A stretch of 64,000 nucleotides of DNA from Sphingorhabdus sp. EL138 (GCF_945890115.1 NZ_CAMDCK010000015.1:1-64000); one strand, 5' to 3'. Counted from the first letter of the stretch, positions 1 through 7,882 are shown. Notes: a model not told the origin generated them from the letters alone. A program made the numbers and translations.

Positions 1-9
1 CCCGAACCG

Positions 10-1434
10 ATGAGCAAGATATTCATGTCCGCAAATGACCCCTTTGAAACTGCCGACCCGCAAGTCGCTCGCCTGTTAGCCGAGGAGCGGCCCGGCGACA
101 ATGCCCAGGCGATGAGCGTGTCGGAACTGTCGCTTGCCCTGAAACGCACGGTTGAGGATAGGTTCGGCCATGTCCGCGTGCGGGGGGAGATTTCCGGCTT
201 TAAGCGCGCGGCGTCGGGGCATATCTATTTTTGCCTGAAAGATGATAATGCACGGCTTGATGCTGTAATGTGGAAAGGCGGCGCGGCGCGCCTGCCCTTC
301 GCGCCGGAGGATGGGCTTGAAGTCGTCGCCACGGGCAAGCTCACCACATATGCGGGTCGTTCCAATTATCAAATCATTGTCGATAGCCTTGAGGTGGCTG
401 GCGAAGGCGCGATGATGCTTTTGTTTGAAAAGCTGAAAGCCCGTCTTGCGGCCGAAGGGCTATTTGCGCCCGAACGTAAGAAAAAGCTGCCGTCGCTTCC
501 CCGCACTATCGGCGTGGTTACATCGCCCACAGGCGCCGTCATTCGAGACATTTTGCACAGATTGGCCGACCGCTTCCCAACGCATGTCATCGTCTGGCCG
601 GTATTGGTACAAGGCGAAGGATCGGCGGCCCAAATAGCGCGGGCAGTGAACGGATTTTCCGCGATGCCGCAAGATGGCCCGGCCACGCGCCCCGACCTTG
701 TGATTGTCGCGCGCGGTGGCGGGTCGATTGAGGACCTATGGGCTTTTAACGATGAAGCCGTGGTCCGCGCGGTCGCCAATTGTGCGATACCGATTATCTC
801 TGCAGTCGGGCATGAAACCGATACCACCTTGTGCGACTTTGCCGCTGATCTGCGCGCGCCTACGCCGACCGCTGCCGCCGAAATCGCGGTTCCGGTGCGC
901 AGCGACCTGTTGCAACGCGTCGGGCAATTGGGTCTGCGCATGGCAAACAATGTACGCAAGCATGTGGACCTGGCGGCGGAACGGCTTGAGGCGCAACGGC
1001 GGCTGATGCCACGCCTGTCCGACCTTGCCGCACCGCATCAGCAGCGCACAGATGACCTTGCCGAACGCCTGCGCCAGTCTCTGCGCACGCGCGTCGGCAA
1101 GGCGGAGATCGCTTATTCGGGGCCAGCGATGATGCTGCACCCCCGCCTTTTGACCCGCCGTATCGAACAAGGCCAGCAACGGCTGGATGGGCTTACCCGC
1201 CTAGCCGACAGCCTGCACCCCGAGGCCCCGCTAAAACGCGGCTTTGCCCGTGTGACAGATGCAGAGGGCAAAACGATTATGTCGCGGGCGGCTGCCGTGA
1301 CGGCGGGCGACGTGACCCTGCGGTTCGTCGATGGTGCAGTCGGCAGCGTCATCAATGGCTCTGCGCCGCCGCGATCTGCGACACCCAAACCAGCGCAGCC
1401 GACGGTTAATCAAGGCAATCTGTTCGACGGCTGA
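10..1434 (+). CDS. xseA: Exodeoxyribonuclease VII large subunit
   Basis: This is the large, catalytic subunit of exonuclease VII, which with XseB degrades single-stranded DNA into oligonucleotides in the cytoplasm. The 474-residue protein has an N-terminal OB-fold (about residues 40-140, with GEISGFKRAASGHIYF). The exonuclease core follows, with GVVTSPTGAVIRD, ARGGGSIEDLWAFND and ISAVGHETDTTLCDF plus the downstream APTPTAAAE segment, all typical of the family. Length is normal. The start is ATG 10 or the in-frame ATG at 25; upstream context is cut by the window edge. No xseB is visible, so the small subunit must be elsewhere. Identification is confident; only the start is uncertain. Confidence 0.96.
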   Translation: MSKIFMSANDPFETADPQVARLLAEERPGDNAQAMSVSELSLALKRTVEDRFGHVRVRGEISGFKRAASGHIYFCLKDDNARLDAVMWKGGAARLPFAPEDGLEVVATGKLTTYAGRSNYQIIVDSLEVAGEGAMMLLFEKLKARLAAEGLFAPERKKKLPSLPRTIGVVTSPTGAVIRDILHRLADRFPTHVIVWPVLVQGEGSAAQIARAVNGFSAMPQDGPATRPDLVIVARGGGSIEDLWAFNDEAVVRAVANCAIPIISAVGHETDTTLCDFAADLRAPTPTAAAEIAVPVRSDLLQRVGQLGLRMANNVRKHVDLAAERLEAQRRLMPRLSDLAAPHQQRTDDLAERLRQSLRTRVGKAEIAYSGPAMMLHPRLLTRRIEQGQQRLDGLTRLADSLHPEAPLKRGFARVTDAEGKTIMSRAAAVTAGDVTLRFVDGAVGSVINGSAPPRSATPKPAQPTVNQGNLFDG

Positions 1435-1478
1435 CGCGACGCATTGCCCATTGCGCATCGATGCGCCATAATGCCGCC

Positions 1479-1682
1479 ATGCTAATGTCTTCGAAAAACA
1501 AAGTCGCCCGCCTGCATTATATGGCCAATAGCTTCCGTATACTCACCGCAGGCGACCATGTCATATGCGCGGTGACTGGCCAAGCGATTGCCTTGGAGGA
1601 GCTGCGTTACTGGAGCGTTGTCAAGCAGGAGCCATATGTGAGCGCAGAGGCATCCACCCGCGCAGCATTGGCCAAGGGCTGA
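1479..1682 (+). CDS. DUF2093 family protein
   Basis: A small protein of about 67 residues that I recognise as DUF2093, an alphaproteobacterial family of unknown function. The family-typical core is visible: a HYMANSFRIL segment, then GDHVICAVTG and LEELRYWSV, with a short Glu/Ala tail. Several ATGs lie close together (1461, 1479, 1485). Homologues usually begin shortly before the LHY segment, so I prefer 1479. It sits 45 bases after xseA and a few bases before the M23 peptidase, so cotranscription is likely. No catalytic motif can be named. Confidence 0.8.
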   Translation: MLMSSKNKVARLHYMANSFRILTAGDHVICAVTGQAIALEELRYWSVVKQEPYVSAEASTRAALAKG

Positions 1683-1689
1683 ACATTTG

Positions 1690-2553
1690 ATGCGCACCAG
1701 CCGGGTTTTGCGCGCAAACATCACGGCCTTCCTCGGTCTCGCCTGTGCGGTGCCTCCAGTTTCCGCGCAGCCACAGCTTCCTTCCCAAAACCCCCCAGCC
1801 GCATTCTGGATGTCCGGCGCTGCTGTTCAAGGTGGCTTGCTCATCGGCCGCGCGCCTAAAGGGACACGCAGCGTTTTTTTAGACGATGTGGCGTTAGAGC
1901 TTAGTCCGGACGGCTTCTTCCTGATCGGTTTTGACCGTGACGCACCGATGCAGGCACGGTTGGTCGCTATGCTGGCTGATGGCAGCAAGATGGAGCGCAA
2001 GATCGCCGTCGCCTTGGGCAATTGGCGCATCGAACATGTTGCTGCGAACATCACCGGCGGCGCGACAAGCTCCGTCGAATTTCAGGCACGGCGCAGCGCA
2101 GAGCTTGCACAGATTGCGTCCGCACGCGCCGTCCGCAGCGCTAGTGAAGGCTGGCGGCAAAGTTTCATCCGCCCCGTATCAGGCCGCATATCGGGTCTAT
2201 TTGGCGCGCAACGCATTTATAACGGCATGCCGGGCAGCTATCATAATGGCATGGACATCGCCGCTGCCCGAGGCGAGGATTTCGTCGCGCCCGCCGACGG
2301 CGTCGTCACCCTTGGCGCCAATGATGCCTTCACCTTGGAAGGCCATTTGCTGATGATTGACCATGGCATGGGTTTGAACAGTGCGTTTTTGCACGCGTCC
2401 GAATTGCTGGTCAAACAAGGCGACGTTGTGCGGCAAGGCCAGGTCATTGGCCGCGTCGGGGCCACAGGCAGAGCAAGTGGGCCGCATTTACACTGGGGCA
2501 TGAAATGGAACAGCGCGCGTATTGATCCAAAGCTGTTGTTGCCATCTGGTTGA
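1690..2553 (+). CDS. M23 family metallopeptidase (LytM-type)
   Basis: A secreted peptidoglycan endopeptidase-like protein of about 287 residues. An N-terminal signal peptide (hydrophobic stretch ending near PPVSAQ) precedes an Ig-like region. The C-terminal LytM domain starts around residue 170. Zinc ligands are visible in HNGMDIAAARG (HxxxD) and GPHLHWG (HxH), so the enzyme is probably active on peptide cross-links in the periplasm. A TTG lies directly before ATG 1690; the ATG is the simpler start. The gene begins 7 bases after the DUF2093 gene. Confident as M23; the substrate is unknown. Confidence 0.92.
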   Translation: MRTSRVLRANITAFLGLACAVPPVSAQPQLPSQNPPAAFWMSGAAVQGGLLIGRAPKGTRSVFLDDVALELSPDGFFLIGFDRDAPMQARLVAMLADGSKMERKIAVALGNWRIEHVAANITGGATSSVEFQARRSAELAQIASARAVRSASEGWRQSFIRPVSGRISGLFGAQRIYNGMPGSYHNGMDIAAARGEDFVAPADGVVTLGANDAFTLEGHLLMIDHGMGLNSAFLHASELLVKQGDVVRQGQVIGRVGATGRASGPHLHWGMKWNSARIDPKLLLPSG

Positions 2554-2586
2554 CCCGGAACGATCGGCAATCGAAGAACAAAACAA

Positions 2587-2614
2587 AGCACCCCGACGGT
2601 TAGGCCGGGGTGCT
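2587..2614 (-). terminator. Rho-independent terminator for phyR
   Basis: A 9-bp GC-rich stem (AGCACCCCG with its complement, mismatch-free) encloses a 10-base loop. Read on the minus strand it is followed by TTTGTTTTG, a fair U-tract, so it best fits termination of the leftward phyR transcript. The plus-strand peptidase gene ends just before it. A second 7-bp inverted repeat (GCTGGTC/GACCAGC, 2620-2647) lies between it and phyR. Confidence 0.7.
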
Positions 2615-2734
2615 AAGAAGCTGGTCTAGAAAGGGGAGGCGACCAGCTGGTCAACATTTGTTTTTACCCATTTGCTGACCTTAAAACATCGTTTCGAAAA
2701 GCAAACTGGAGTTTCCCGACATTGTTCCCAAAAA

Positions 2735-3517
2735 TCATGCCGCTTTTGAGTTTATGTCGGCATCCCGGTGCATCAGCAAAGCTTGGCCAATGGTGGCTAT
2801 CACAGTTTCCGGTTCAAAAGGCTTAGTGATAAGATAGGTCGGTTCGGGACGTTCGCCCGTAAGCAGGCGTTCCGGAAAGGCTGTAATGAAGATCACGGGC
2901 ACCGTTTGTTCAGCCAATATATCCTTCACAGCATCGATGCCGCTCGATCCGTCGGCCAGACTGATGTCGGCCAATATAAGATCTGGCCTTTCGTCCCGCG
3001 CTTTAGCCACAGCTTCTGCCCGGGTGCGGACAATGGCAATTGTCTCATGGCCGAGGCTTTGCACGATTTGCTTAATGTGCAGCGCGATGATCGATTCATC
3101 TTCAATGATGAGCACGCGCGCAGATAGCGCATCTTCGATCGCGCTGCGTGCAGCCTGAACATGTTCGTGCACATCGTCTTGGCCCATGCCCAAAATCACG
3201 GCCACATCGTCGACCGTAAATCCTTCAACCGTGGCCAGCAGCAAACTTTGTCGGCGCTTGACTGGAAAATGCGCAATCACACCGCTGCGACCGCGCGATT
3301 CGAGTGGTGCAATCATTTCGCTTTTCCAGATCCGGTGAAATGTCCTGAACAACTCGGTTTTGGCTGGGGCATTTTCATCCCATTCTTCAGGCGCTTCCAA
3401 TAACGCTTCCAATGTTTCGCGTACAGCCGCATCGCCCAGTGACTGTGACCCAGTCAATGCCCTTGCGTAACGCCTAAGATATGGCAATTGTGATGCCAGT
3501 TGCTGTCTGAATGACAT
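2735..3517 (-). CDS. phyR: PhyR, anti-anti-sigma response regulator of the general stress response
   Basis: PhyR is the central switch of the alphaproteobacterial general stress response. When phosphorylated, its sigma-like domain binds NepR and frees the sigma factor EcfG. The 260-residue protein has the expected inverted order: ECF-sigma-like domain at about residues 1-125, then a receiver domain at 133-255. Receiver residues are intact: acidic pair E139/D140, phospho-acceptor D184 in LADIS, T212, and K232 in TKPF. It is transcribed divergently from nepR-ecfG and has a textbook EcfG-type promoter upstream, implying positive autoregulation. Very confident. Confidence 0.97.
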   Translation of the reverse strand: MSFRQQLASQLPYLRRYARALTGSQSLGDAAVRETLEALLEAPEEWDENAPAKTELFRTFHRIWKSEMIAPLESRGRSGVIAHFPVKRRQSLLLATVEGFTVDDVAVILGMGQDDVHEHVQAARSAIEDALSARVLIIEDESIIALHIKQIVQSLGHETIAIVRTRAEAVAKARDERPDLILADISLADGSSGIDAVKDILAEQTVPVIFITAFPERLLTGERPEPTYLITKPFEPETVIATIGQALLMHRDADINSKAA

Positions 3518-3542
3518 AGTTGCTCCCTTTGCTAGCGAAACT

Positions 3543-3569
3543 AAAACGTTCGAACTGCAATTTTGTTCC
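3543..3569 (-). promoter_or_regulatory. EcfG-type promoter of phyR
   Basis: Read leftward, GGAAC (3569-3565) is separated by 16 bases from CGTTTT (3548-3543). This matches the established EcfG consensus GGAAC-N16/17-CGTT exactly. It lies 26 bases before the phyR ATG, leaving a short leader. Confidence 0.88.
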
Positions 3570-3577
3570 CGTCGGAT

Positions 3578-3582
3578 GGAAC
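3578..3582 (+). promoter_or_regulatory. Possible -35 element for nepR-ecfG
   Basis: A GGAAC pointing towards nepR lies 8 bases from the phyR -35, giving GTTCC-N8-GGAAC. At the usual spacing the sequence is only GCTT/CTTA, not CGTT. It is therefore a half-match to the EcfG consensus and may or may not be a working promoter. Confidence 0.35.
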
Positions 3583-3651
3583 AATATCATCTTTGGCGGC
3601 TTAATCGCCTATGATAAAAATCTTCGCCTGCCTGAATTATGGTATTGAGCC

Positions 3652-3906
3652 ATGGGCATAACGACAGAATATGGTCATCCCGGGTCCGACATTTTGCAGG
3701 GCGTCTGGAATGATGGAGGGGGTCAATTGGGTAATAATAAAGGCAAAAGGCACGCGGGGGAGGCAATGGACCCGGAATTTGATTCCCTCACTGCAGCCTT
3801 ACGCCAGATGCATGACAGCATCGCCAATGAACCTGTCCCCGACGATTTTCTGGATCTTCTGGACCAAATTGATGCCAAAATAGCGGCCTCCAAGAAATTG
3901 TCGTGA
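3652..3906 (+). CDS. nepR: NepR, anti-sigma factor for EcfG
   Basis: NepR holds EcfG inactive until phosphorylated PhyR captures it. The C-terminal half shows the family core: a LRQMHDSI helix followed by EPVPDDFLDLLDQID. The longest frame from ATG 3652 gives 84 residues, more than the usual 60 or so. An in-frame TTG at 3727, preceded by a strong GGAGGGGG site (3715-3722), would give about 60 residues and may be the true start. Another ATG lies at 3766 after GGGGGAGG. The stop overlaps the ecfG GTG (GTGA), so the two are translationally coupled. Identity is supported by family core and by position between phyR and ecfG. Confidence 0.88.
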   Translation: MGITTEYGHPGSDILQGVWNDGGGQLGNNKGKRHAGEAMDPEFDSLTAALRQMHDSIANEPVPDDFLDLLDQIDAKIAASKKLS

Positions 3907-4517
3907 GCGCCTTGCCTGTGGAAACGCGCCCCATCTCTGAACGGCGCGATGCATCGGATGATTTTCGAGCCCAGATGGTTGCACTTATCCCGTCGTTGCG
4001 CGCTTTTGCACGCGGACTATGTGGCAATAGGGAACTTGCGGACGATCTTGCGCAAGAGGCTATGATGCGGGCATGGGCTGCGCATGCAAGTTTCACCCCG
4101 GGAACCAACTTCCGAGCGTGGATGTTTATGATATTGCGTAATCAATTTTACACCACGATGCGCAAAAATTCGCGGATGACGAGTTGGGACCCCGAGGCCG
4201 CCGAACGGCTGCTGGTGGAGGCGCCGCCGCAGCAACATCATATCCACATGACCGATGTTGAAAAAGCGTTGCGAAAGCTACCTGCTGAACAACGCGAGAT
4301 ACTGATGCTGGTTGGCGCAGGCGGCGCCAGTTATGAAGAGGCTGCGGTGATTACAGGCTGCGCCATCGGCACCGTCAAGAGCAGGCTAGCACGTGGCCGC
4401 GTGGCATTGGCGGCGTTGATTAACGGTCCCGATGAGGCCGTGTTGAAGAAGCCTGCCAGATCGAAGTCGGTTCGGGGCCCATTGGCCAAGCACCCTAATC
4501 CGACGCCAGGCATATGA
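3903..4517 (+). CDS. ecfG: EcfG, general stress response sigma factor (ECF15 type)
   Basis: An extracytoplasmic-function sigma factor of 204 residues that directs RNA polymerase to GGAAC-N16/17-CGTT promoters. Region 2 spans about residues 22-90 (LIPSLRAFARGL, ADDLAQEAMMRAW). Region 4 spans about 115-175 (LRKLPAEQREILML, then CAIGTVKSRLARGR as the helix-turn-helix). The C-terminal tail after about residue 180 is basic and low in complexity. GTG start, overlapping nepR by four bases. Its position next to nepR, phyR and an HWE kinase makes the assignment firm. Its likely targets are the nearby genes with matching promoters. Confidence 0.95.
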   Translation: MSALPVETRPISERRDASDDFRAQMVALIPSLRAFARGLCGNRELADDLAQEAMMRAWAAHASFTPGTNFRAWMFMILRNQFYTTMRKNSRMTSWDPEAAERLLVEAPPQQHHIHMTDVEKALRKLPAEQREILMLVGAGGASYEEAAVITGCAIGTVKSRLARGRVALAALINGPDEAVLKKPARSKSVRGPLAKHPNPTPGI

Positions 4518-4627
4518 CGGTGCATTACCTGCCGCTGGGGAGGAGGCCGTGGACCCATATTTATTCCCTTCGCGGCACCGAAATGGCATCGAACCGTGAG
4601 AATTGCATTGATGGGTCCACTGGCTAA

Positions 4628-6307
4628 ATGGTGTTTTTGCGACCAATGAAAATGCGAAACGGGCTTATTCTGATCGTGTTCGCCGCCTTGCTGCCTGTGA
4701 CTGTTGTAAGCTTCATCCAAGGCAACGTGACTATGAAAAATACGCGAAATTTGGCCTTTGATCGGTTGCGCGATACGGCACGTGCAGTCGCCGAACGGCA
4801 ACGCGACCCTTTCGTAATTGCACAGCATCTATTGCTGGCCCACACAACGAACAGGGACGTGGTCCGCATGACCGCCGATTGCGATACGGCGCTGCGCATA
4901 TCTTTAAGCAATTATCCGCCCGTTACCAATATCGCCCGAACAGCAGCAGATGGCACGGTGCGTTGCTCTGCCATTCCTCTTTCCAAGCCAGTCAATTTTG
5001 CGCGCGAAGGTTGGTGGCGACGCGGAGTCAATGCAAAGGGTATGACCATTACAAAAGCGCCCGTTTTCGGGCTCATATCCCAAAGGGACGTGTTGTTCCT
5101 GATCTTACCGTTGCGCACCGCCGATGGTCAATCGGACGGCACAATCACTGCGGCCATTGACGTCAAATATCTGCGCGACGGGTTGCGCCAAGCCGCGCGC
5201 CGCAGCGCGGGCGCATTAGCCATCGTGACTCGCGACGGCGCGAAGGTGGCAAGTGGCGACCGGCCCTTGCCCTTTACGCCTGACGTCACAGCGCGCCAGA
5301 ACCAACCCGTCGAGATCCGCGATAACAAAGGCACATTATGGATTTACACGCTGCACAAGCTCTACAGTTCTGACCTGTTTGTCGTCTATGCCGAACCACG
5401 CGATACGTTAATGGCCGCAGCGGTATCGCAAGTGCGCATCAGCATTTTGCTGCCTATAATTTCCATATTGCTTGCATCGCTTGCCATCTGGGTCGGAACG
5501 CACCGTCTGGCCTTGATATGGTTACGCGAATTGCGTGCCGTTTCAGGGCGCTTCGCCCAAGGCGACTTTACCGCAGACAGGCACAAGTTCGACCGCGCGC
5601 CCGAAGAAATCGCTGCATTTAGCGCAGATTTACACAGCATGGCCGATGCCATTGACCGCCGTAATACCGACCTGACGCATGCGTTGGAGGCGAAAACGCT
5701 GCTTACCCGTGAAGTGCACCACCGAGTCAAAAACAACCTGCAAATCATCAACAGCCTACTGACATTACAGTTGGGCCGTGCGCACGAAGGCGCCGCAAAA
5801 GAAGTGCTGGCGCAAACCCTAGCGCGGATAAGCGCTTTGGCGCTTATCCACCGGCTTTTGTACGAACAAGATAATGGCTATGAACGCGGCGAAGTGCCGA
5901 TCAATAACCTGATGGCTGAGCTATGCGCGCAGTTGCGCGGTGCCAACCGGTCCATGACTCACGTTCAGTTGACCTGTCAGGCAGAGAGTTTCCCGGTGCC
6001 CATCGAATATGCTGTACCATTGACATTGTTCGTGGTGGAAGCGGTCACCAACGCCTTTCGCCATGCATTCCCCAAGGGCAGGCATGGGGCAGTAATCCTG
6101 CGGTTCAATCTGGATGGCGCGCGTGCCATTCTGGATATTTCGGACAATGGGCAAGGATATGTCGTCAGCGACGCAGCCGCGCAAATGGGTACCGAATTGA
6201 TGCACGGCTTTGCCACCCAAGTGGACGGCGAATTGTCGATATCAAGTCGCACAGGGAGCGGAACGCAAGTTGTGCTGAAATTCCCGCTGGCTAGGGTCAC
6301 GACCTAG
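4628..6307 (+). CDS. HWE/HisKA_2 sensor histidine kinase, probable PhyR kinase/phosphatase (PhyP-like)
   Basis: A 559-residue membrane kinase. TM1 lies at about residues 12-32, a periplasmic sensory domain (probably Cache/PDC-like) at 33-265, and TM2 at about 270-295. A HAMP-like linker, the phospho-acceptor box HHRVKNNLQ (H364/H365) and an HATPase domain with N-box [12 protein letters not shown] and DISDNGQG follow. The HHRVKN box defines the HisKA_2/HWE class that commonly controls PhyR. Position right after ecfG points to the stress-response regulator PhyP; the actual signal is unknown. ATG 4628 is given, and 4646 is an alternative start. The stop TAG lies inside a repeat core (see 6302-6316). 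Confidence 0.92.
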   Translation: MVFLRPMKMRNGLILIVFAALLPVTVVSFIQGNVTMKNTRNLAFDRLRDTARAVAERQRDPFVIAQHLLLAHTTNRDVVRMTADCDTALRISLSNYPPVTNIARTAADGTVRCSAIPLSKPVNFAREGWWRRGVNAKGMTITKAPVFGLISQRDVLFLILPLRTADGQSDGTITAAIDVKYLRDGLRQAARRSAGALAIVTRDGAKVASGDRPLPFTPDVTARQNQPVEIRDNKGTLWIYTLHKLYSSDLFVVYAEPRDTLMAAAVSQVRISILLPIISILLASLAIWVGTHRLALIWLRELRAVSGRFAQGDFTADRHKFDRAPEEIAAFSADLHSMADAIDRRNTDLTHALEAKTLLTREVHHRVKNNLQIINSLLTLQLGRAHEGAAKEVLAQTLARISALALIHRLLYEQDNGYERGEVPINNLMAELCAQLRGANRSMTHVQLTCQAESFPVPIEYAVPLTLFVVEAVTNAFRHAFPKGRHGAVILRFNLDGARAILDISDNGQGYVVSDAAAQMGTELMHGFATQVDGELSISSRTGSGTQVVLKFPLARVTT

Positions 6308-6316
6308 GGTCAGGAC
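6302..6316 (+). repeat. Fragment of the TAGGGTCAGGACC repeat family at the kinase stop codon
   Basis: The 15 bases here are identical to one end of the 264-bp element at 59801-60064 (plus its adjoining bases). The TAG of the repeat is the stop codon of the kinase gene. Similarity ends right after GGAC. Confidence 0.5.
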
Positions 6317-6334
6317 ATAGGCTCGGCACAAAAG

Positions 6335-6362
6335 AGGGCGCGTCAGTTTCCGGACGCGCCCT
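6335..6362. terminator. Bidirectional terminator between the kinase and the lipoprotein gene
   Basis: A 9-bp perfect GC stem (GGGCGCGTC/GACGCGCCC), extended by an A-T pair, has an 8-base loop. It lies between convergent genes. On the minus strand it is followed by CTTTTGTG; the plus side has only a weak T-tract. Confidence 0.72.
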
Positions 6363-6383
6363 GATTATCATACAAAGACGGGA

Positions 6384-6674
6384 CTATTTTTTGTCCTGTG
6401 CGTCTGCATTATCTTCCATGGCATCGGCCGTGGCGTCTCCTTGTTCGCGGACGGCTTCAGCTTTATTTTCAACGGCGGTTTCAGCCGCTGTGTCCTTGCC
6501 ATCTGTCTTGGTGTCCATGGCATCAGCCTCAACTTCCATGATGTCAGCTTGCACTTCAGCATTGTCGCGGACGGCGTCGGCCTTTTGCTCTTGTGCATTT
6601 TCTGCACCAGAGTCGCAGGCACCAAGTGTCGCCAAAGACACAGATGCTACGAGAATTAAAATCGACTTTTTCAT
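6384..6674 (-). CDS. Small acidic lipoprotein, unknown function
   Basis: A 96-residue protein with a clear lipoprotein signal: a KK-rich start, a hydrophobic core and the lipobox LGAC with Cys at about residue 20. The mature part is Ala/Asp/Glu-rich, with loosely repeated units such as ADAM, EAVRE and ADAVRD, and is probably helical. It lies 22 bases after the YmgE-like gene in the same direction, so it is likely cotranscribed from the EcfG-type promoter at 6997-7021. The strong compositional bias makes family assignment unsafe. A stress-induced envelope role is inference only. Confidence 0.75.
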   Translation of the reverse strand: MKKSILILVASVSLATLGACDSGAENAQEQKADAVRDNAEVQADIMEVEADAMDTKTDGKDTAAETAVENKAEAVREQGDATADAMEDNADAQDKK

Positions 6675-6696
6675 AAATTTTTCTCTGCGTTAATGA

Positions 6697-6966
6697 TTAG
6701 CGGACACTGCCGCGGCGGAACATATTGACGATCGCCAACAGAACGACTGCACCCAAAAATGACGCGACCAACGAGCGGAGATCGAAATTGCCACTGGTGA
6801 TTAGCGCGCCACCGATCAGGGGAGTGATGACAAAGCCAGCCAAAAAGGCGCCTACGATGCCAACAATAACGTTCAAGAAAATGCCCTGCTGTCCGTCCGT
6901 GCGCATCACGATGCTGGCCAGCCAGCCCAAAATGCCACCGACAATCAGAATGATAATGAGGTTCAT
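6697..6966 (-). CDS. GlsB/YeaQ/YmgE family stress-response membrane protein
   Basis: An 89-residue, strongly hydrophobic protein of the transglycosylase-associated/YmgE family. Three membrane segments are visible, with Gly-rich motifs GGILGWLAS near the N-terminus, IVGIVGAFLAG in the middle and a basic C-terminal tail. The family is commonly stress-induced, but its biochemistry is unclear. A near-perfect EcfG-type promoter lies 31 bases upstream, and a GGGAG ribosome-binding site precedes the ATG, so it probably belongs to the general stress regulon encoded next door. Confidence 0.9.
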   Translation of the reverse strand: MNLIIILIVGGILGWLASIVMRTDGQQGIFLNVIVGIVGAFLAGFVITPLIGGALITSGNFDLRSLVASFLGAVVLLAIVNMFRRGSVR

Positions 6967-6996
6967 GCTATTTCTCCCTTTCAGAGTGCGAAGGAA

Positions 6997-7021
6997 AACA
7001 TCGCTCGGGCCATTTGGTTCC
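6997..7021 (-). promoter_or_regulatory. EcfG-type promoter of the YmgE-like gene and lipoprotein
   Basis: Reading leftward, GGAAC (7021-7017), 16 bases, then TGTTTT (7000-6995). Only the first base of the CGTT consensus differs. The promoter points at the YmgE-like gene 31 bases away. Confidence 0.8.
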
Positions 7022-7081
7022 GATTTTGCTTAGGCCACTGCCTAATCCCCGTTCAACCGAGCAATTTGACAGCTGTTCAGA

Positions 7082-7107
7082 GGAACCATGCCGCACCCTT
7101 CGTCGTT
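7082..7107 (+). promoter_or_regulatory. EcfG-type promoter of the 150-residue membrane protein gene
   Basis: GGAAC (7082-7086), 17 bases, CGTT (7104-7107): an exact match to the EcfG consensus. It sits 46 bases before the ATG at 7154 and is divergent from the YmgE-like promoter about 60 bases away. Confidence 0.85.
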
Positions 7108-7153
7108 ACCTTTGCAGAATTAAACTTCGAAAAATGACGAAAGTGAGAATGAC

Positions 7154-7606
7154 ATGACGCAGTCAGTAAACCCCAAAAAAAATATGGCTAATGGGAGCGC
7201 AAAAAGTGCGAACGGATCAGCCCGGGCCAGCGCGAAGCCCGCTGGGAAGTCGAGCCCAAGGCCCATGCAGGCGCGTAAAGCGCAAGGCAGCCGCTCGTCT
7301 GCATATGCCGTGCCATCATGGCTTGGCGCGGTGGCCTCCGTCATTGGCGTCGGCGTTGCGATAGGCGCAGGACTATATGCGACGCGTGATCAATGGATGC
7401 CAAAGGCCGACAAATGGAAAGATGATTTTTCGGCCGCCTTTGCCGATGATGAAACCGATTCTGAGAATTTCGACCAAACCCGCCATGCCGGCGCGGCTTC
7501 TATGCGTGATCATCCGGGTAAGAATTGGAACAAGGTCGATGAGATGTCGGATGCGTCTTTCCCCGCCAGCGACCCGCCATCTTTCACGCGAGCGACCGCA
7601 TCATGA
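7154..7606 (+). CDS. Probable stress-induced membrane protein with SFPASDPPSF tail
   Basis: A 150-residue protein with three parts. The N-terminal 55 residues are basic and low in complexity (Lys/Ser/Ala-rich). One membrane segment spans about residues 57-77 (GAVASVIGVGVAIGAGLY). The C-terminal part is acidic and ends with DEMSDASFPASDPPSF. That tail resembles a short motif I remember from many uncharacterised proteobacterial stress proteins. Its promoter matches EcfG, and a strong hairpin terminator follows, so it is a single-gene unit of the stress regulon. No enzymatic motif is visible and the function is unknown. Confidence 0.85.
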   Translation: MTQSVNPKKNMANGSAKSANGSARASAKPAGKSSPRPMQARKAQGSRSSAYAVPSWLGAVASVIGVGVAIGAGLYATRDQWMPKADKWKDDFSAAFADDETDSENFDQTRHAGAASMRDHPGKNWNKVDEMSDASFPASDPPSFTRATAS

Positions 7607-7662
7607 ATGAAGGTCAGAATGATGTCGCATTCCGATGGTGGCATTATTATTAATCTCTAAGG

Positions 7663-7703
7663 AAAAACGGGCTGTCCGCTTCATTGCTGACAGCCCGTTT
7701 TTT
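7663..7703. terminator. Strong bidirectional terminator
   Basis: A 14-bp perfect stem has arms at 7663-7676 and 7689-7702 and a 12-base loop, with A5 on the left and T6 on the right. It can terminate both the rightward membrane protein gene and the leftward small genes. Confidence 0.88.
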
Positions 7704-7705
7704 CT

Positions 7706-7882
7706 TCAGCAGCGTAATTCCGACGGGGGCGATTCCAATGGGGTTTCATCGGGAATGCGCCCAGGATAATCGGTATCGCCCAAATCACCCGGGGACACTT
7801 CGTCTGGACTAGTGCCTGGCACTTCGTTCGGCGGGCTGTAAGGCTTGGGATCGCGCTCGGCCCTATTGTGCATAGGCATCAT
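7706..7882 (-). CDS. 58-residue Pro/Asp/Glu-rich small protein, unknown function
   Basis: Starting at the ATG at 7882, the frame encodes 58 residues rich in Pro, Asp and Glu, with repeated PxE/PDE turns (SPPNEVPGTSPDEVSPGDL) and no hydrophobic segment. Its ATG overlaps the stop of the upstream 41-residue gene (ATGA), which is strong evidence that both are translated and coupled. The frame is open further upstream but runs out of frame through that gene, so the longer version is unlikely. The terminator at 7663-7703 follows. I recognise no family. Confidence 0.62.
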   Translation of the reverse strand: MMPMHNRAERDPKPYSPPNEVPGTSPDEVSPGDLGDTDYPGRIPDETPLESPPSELRC

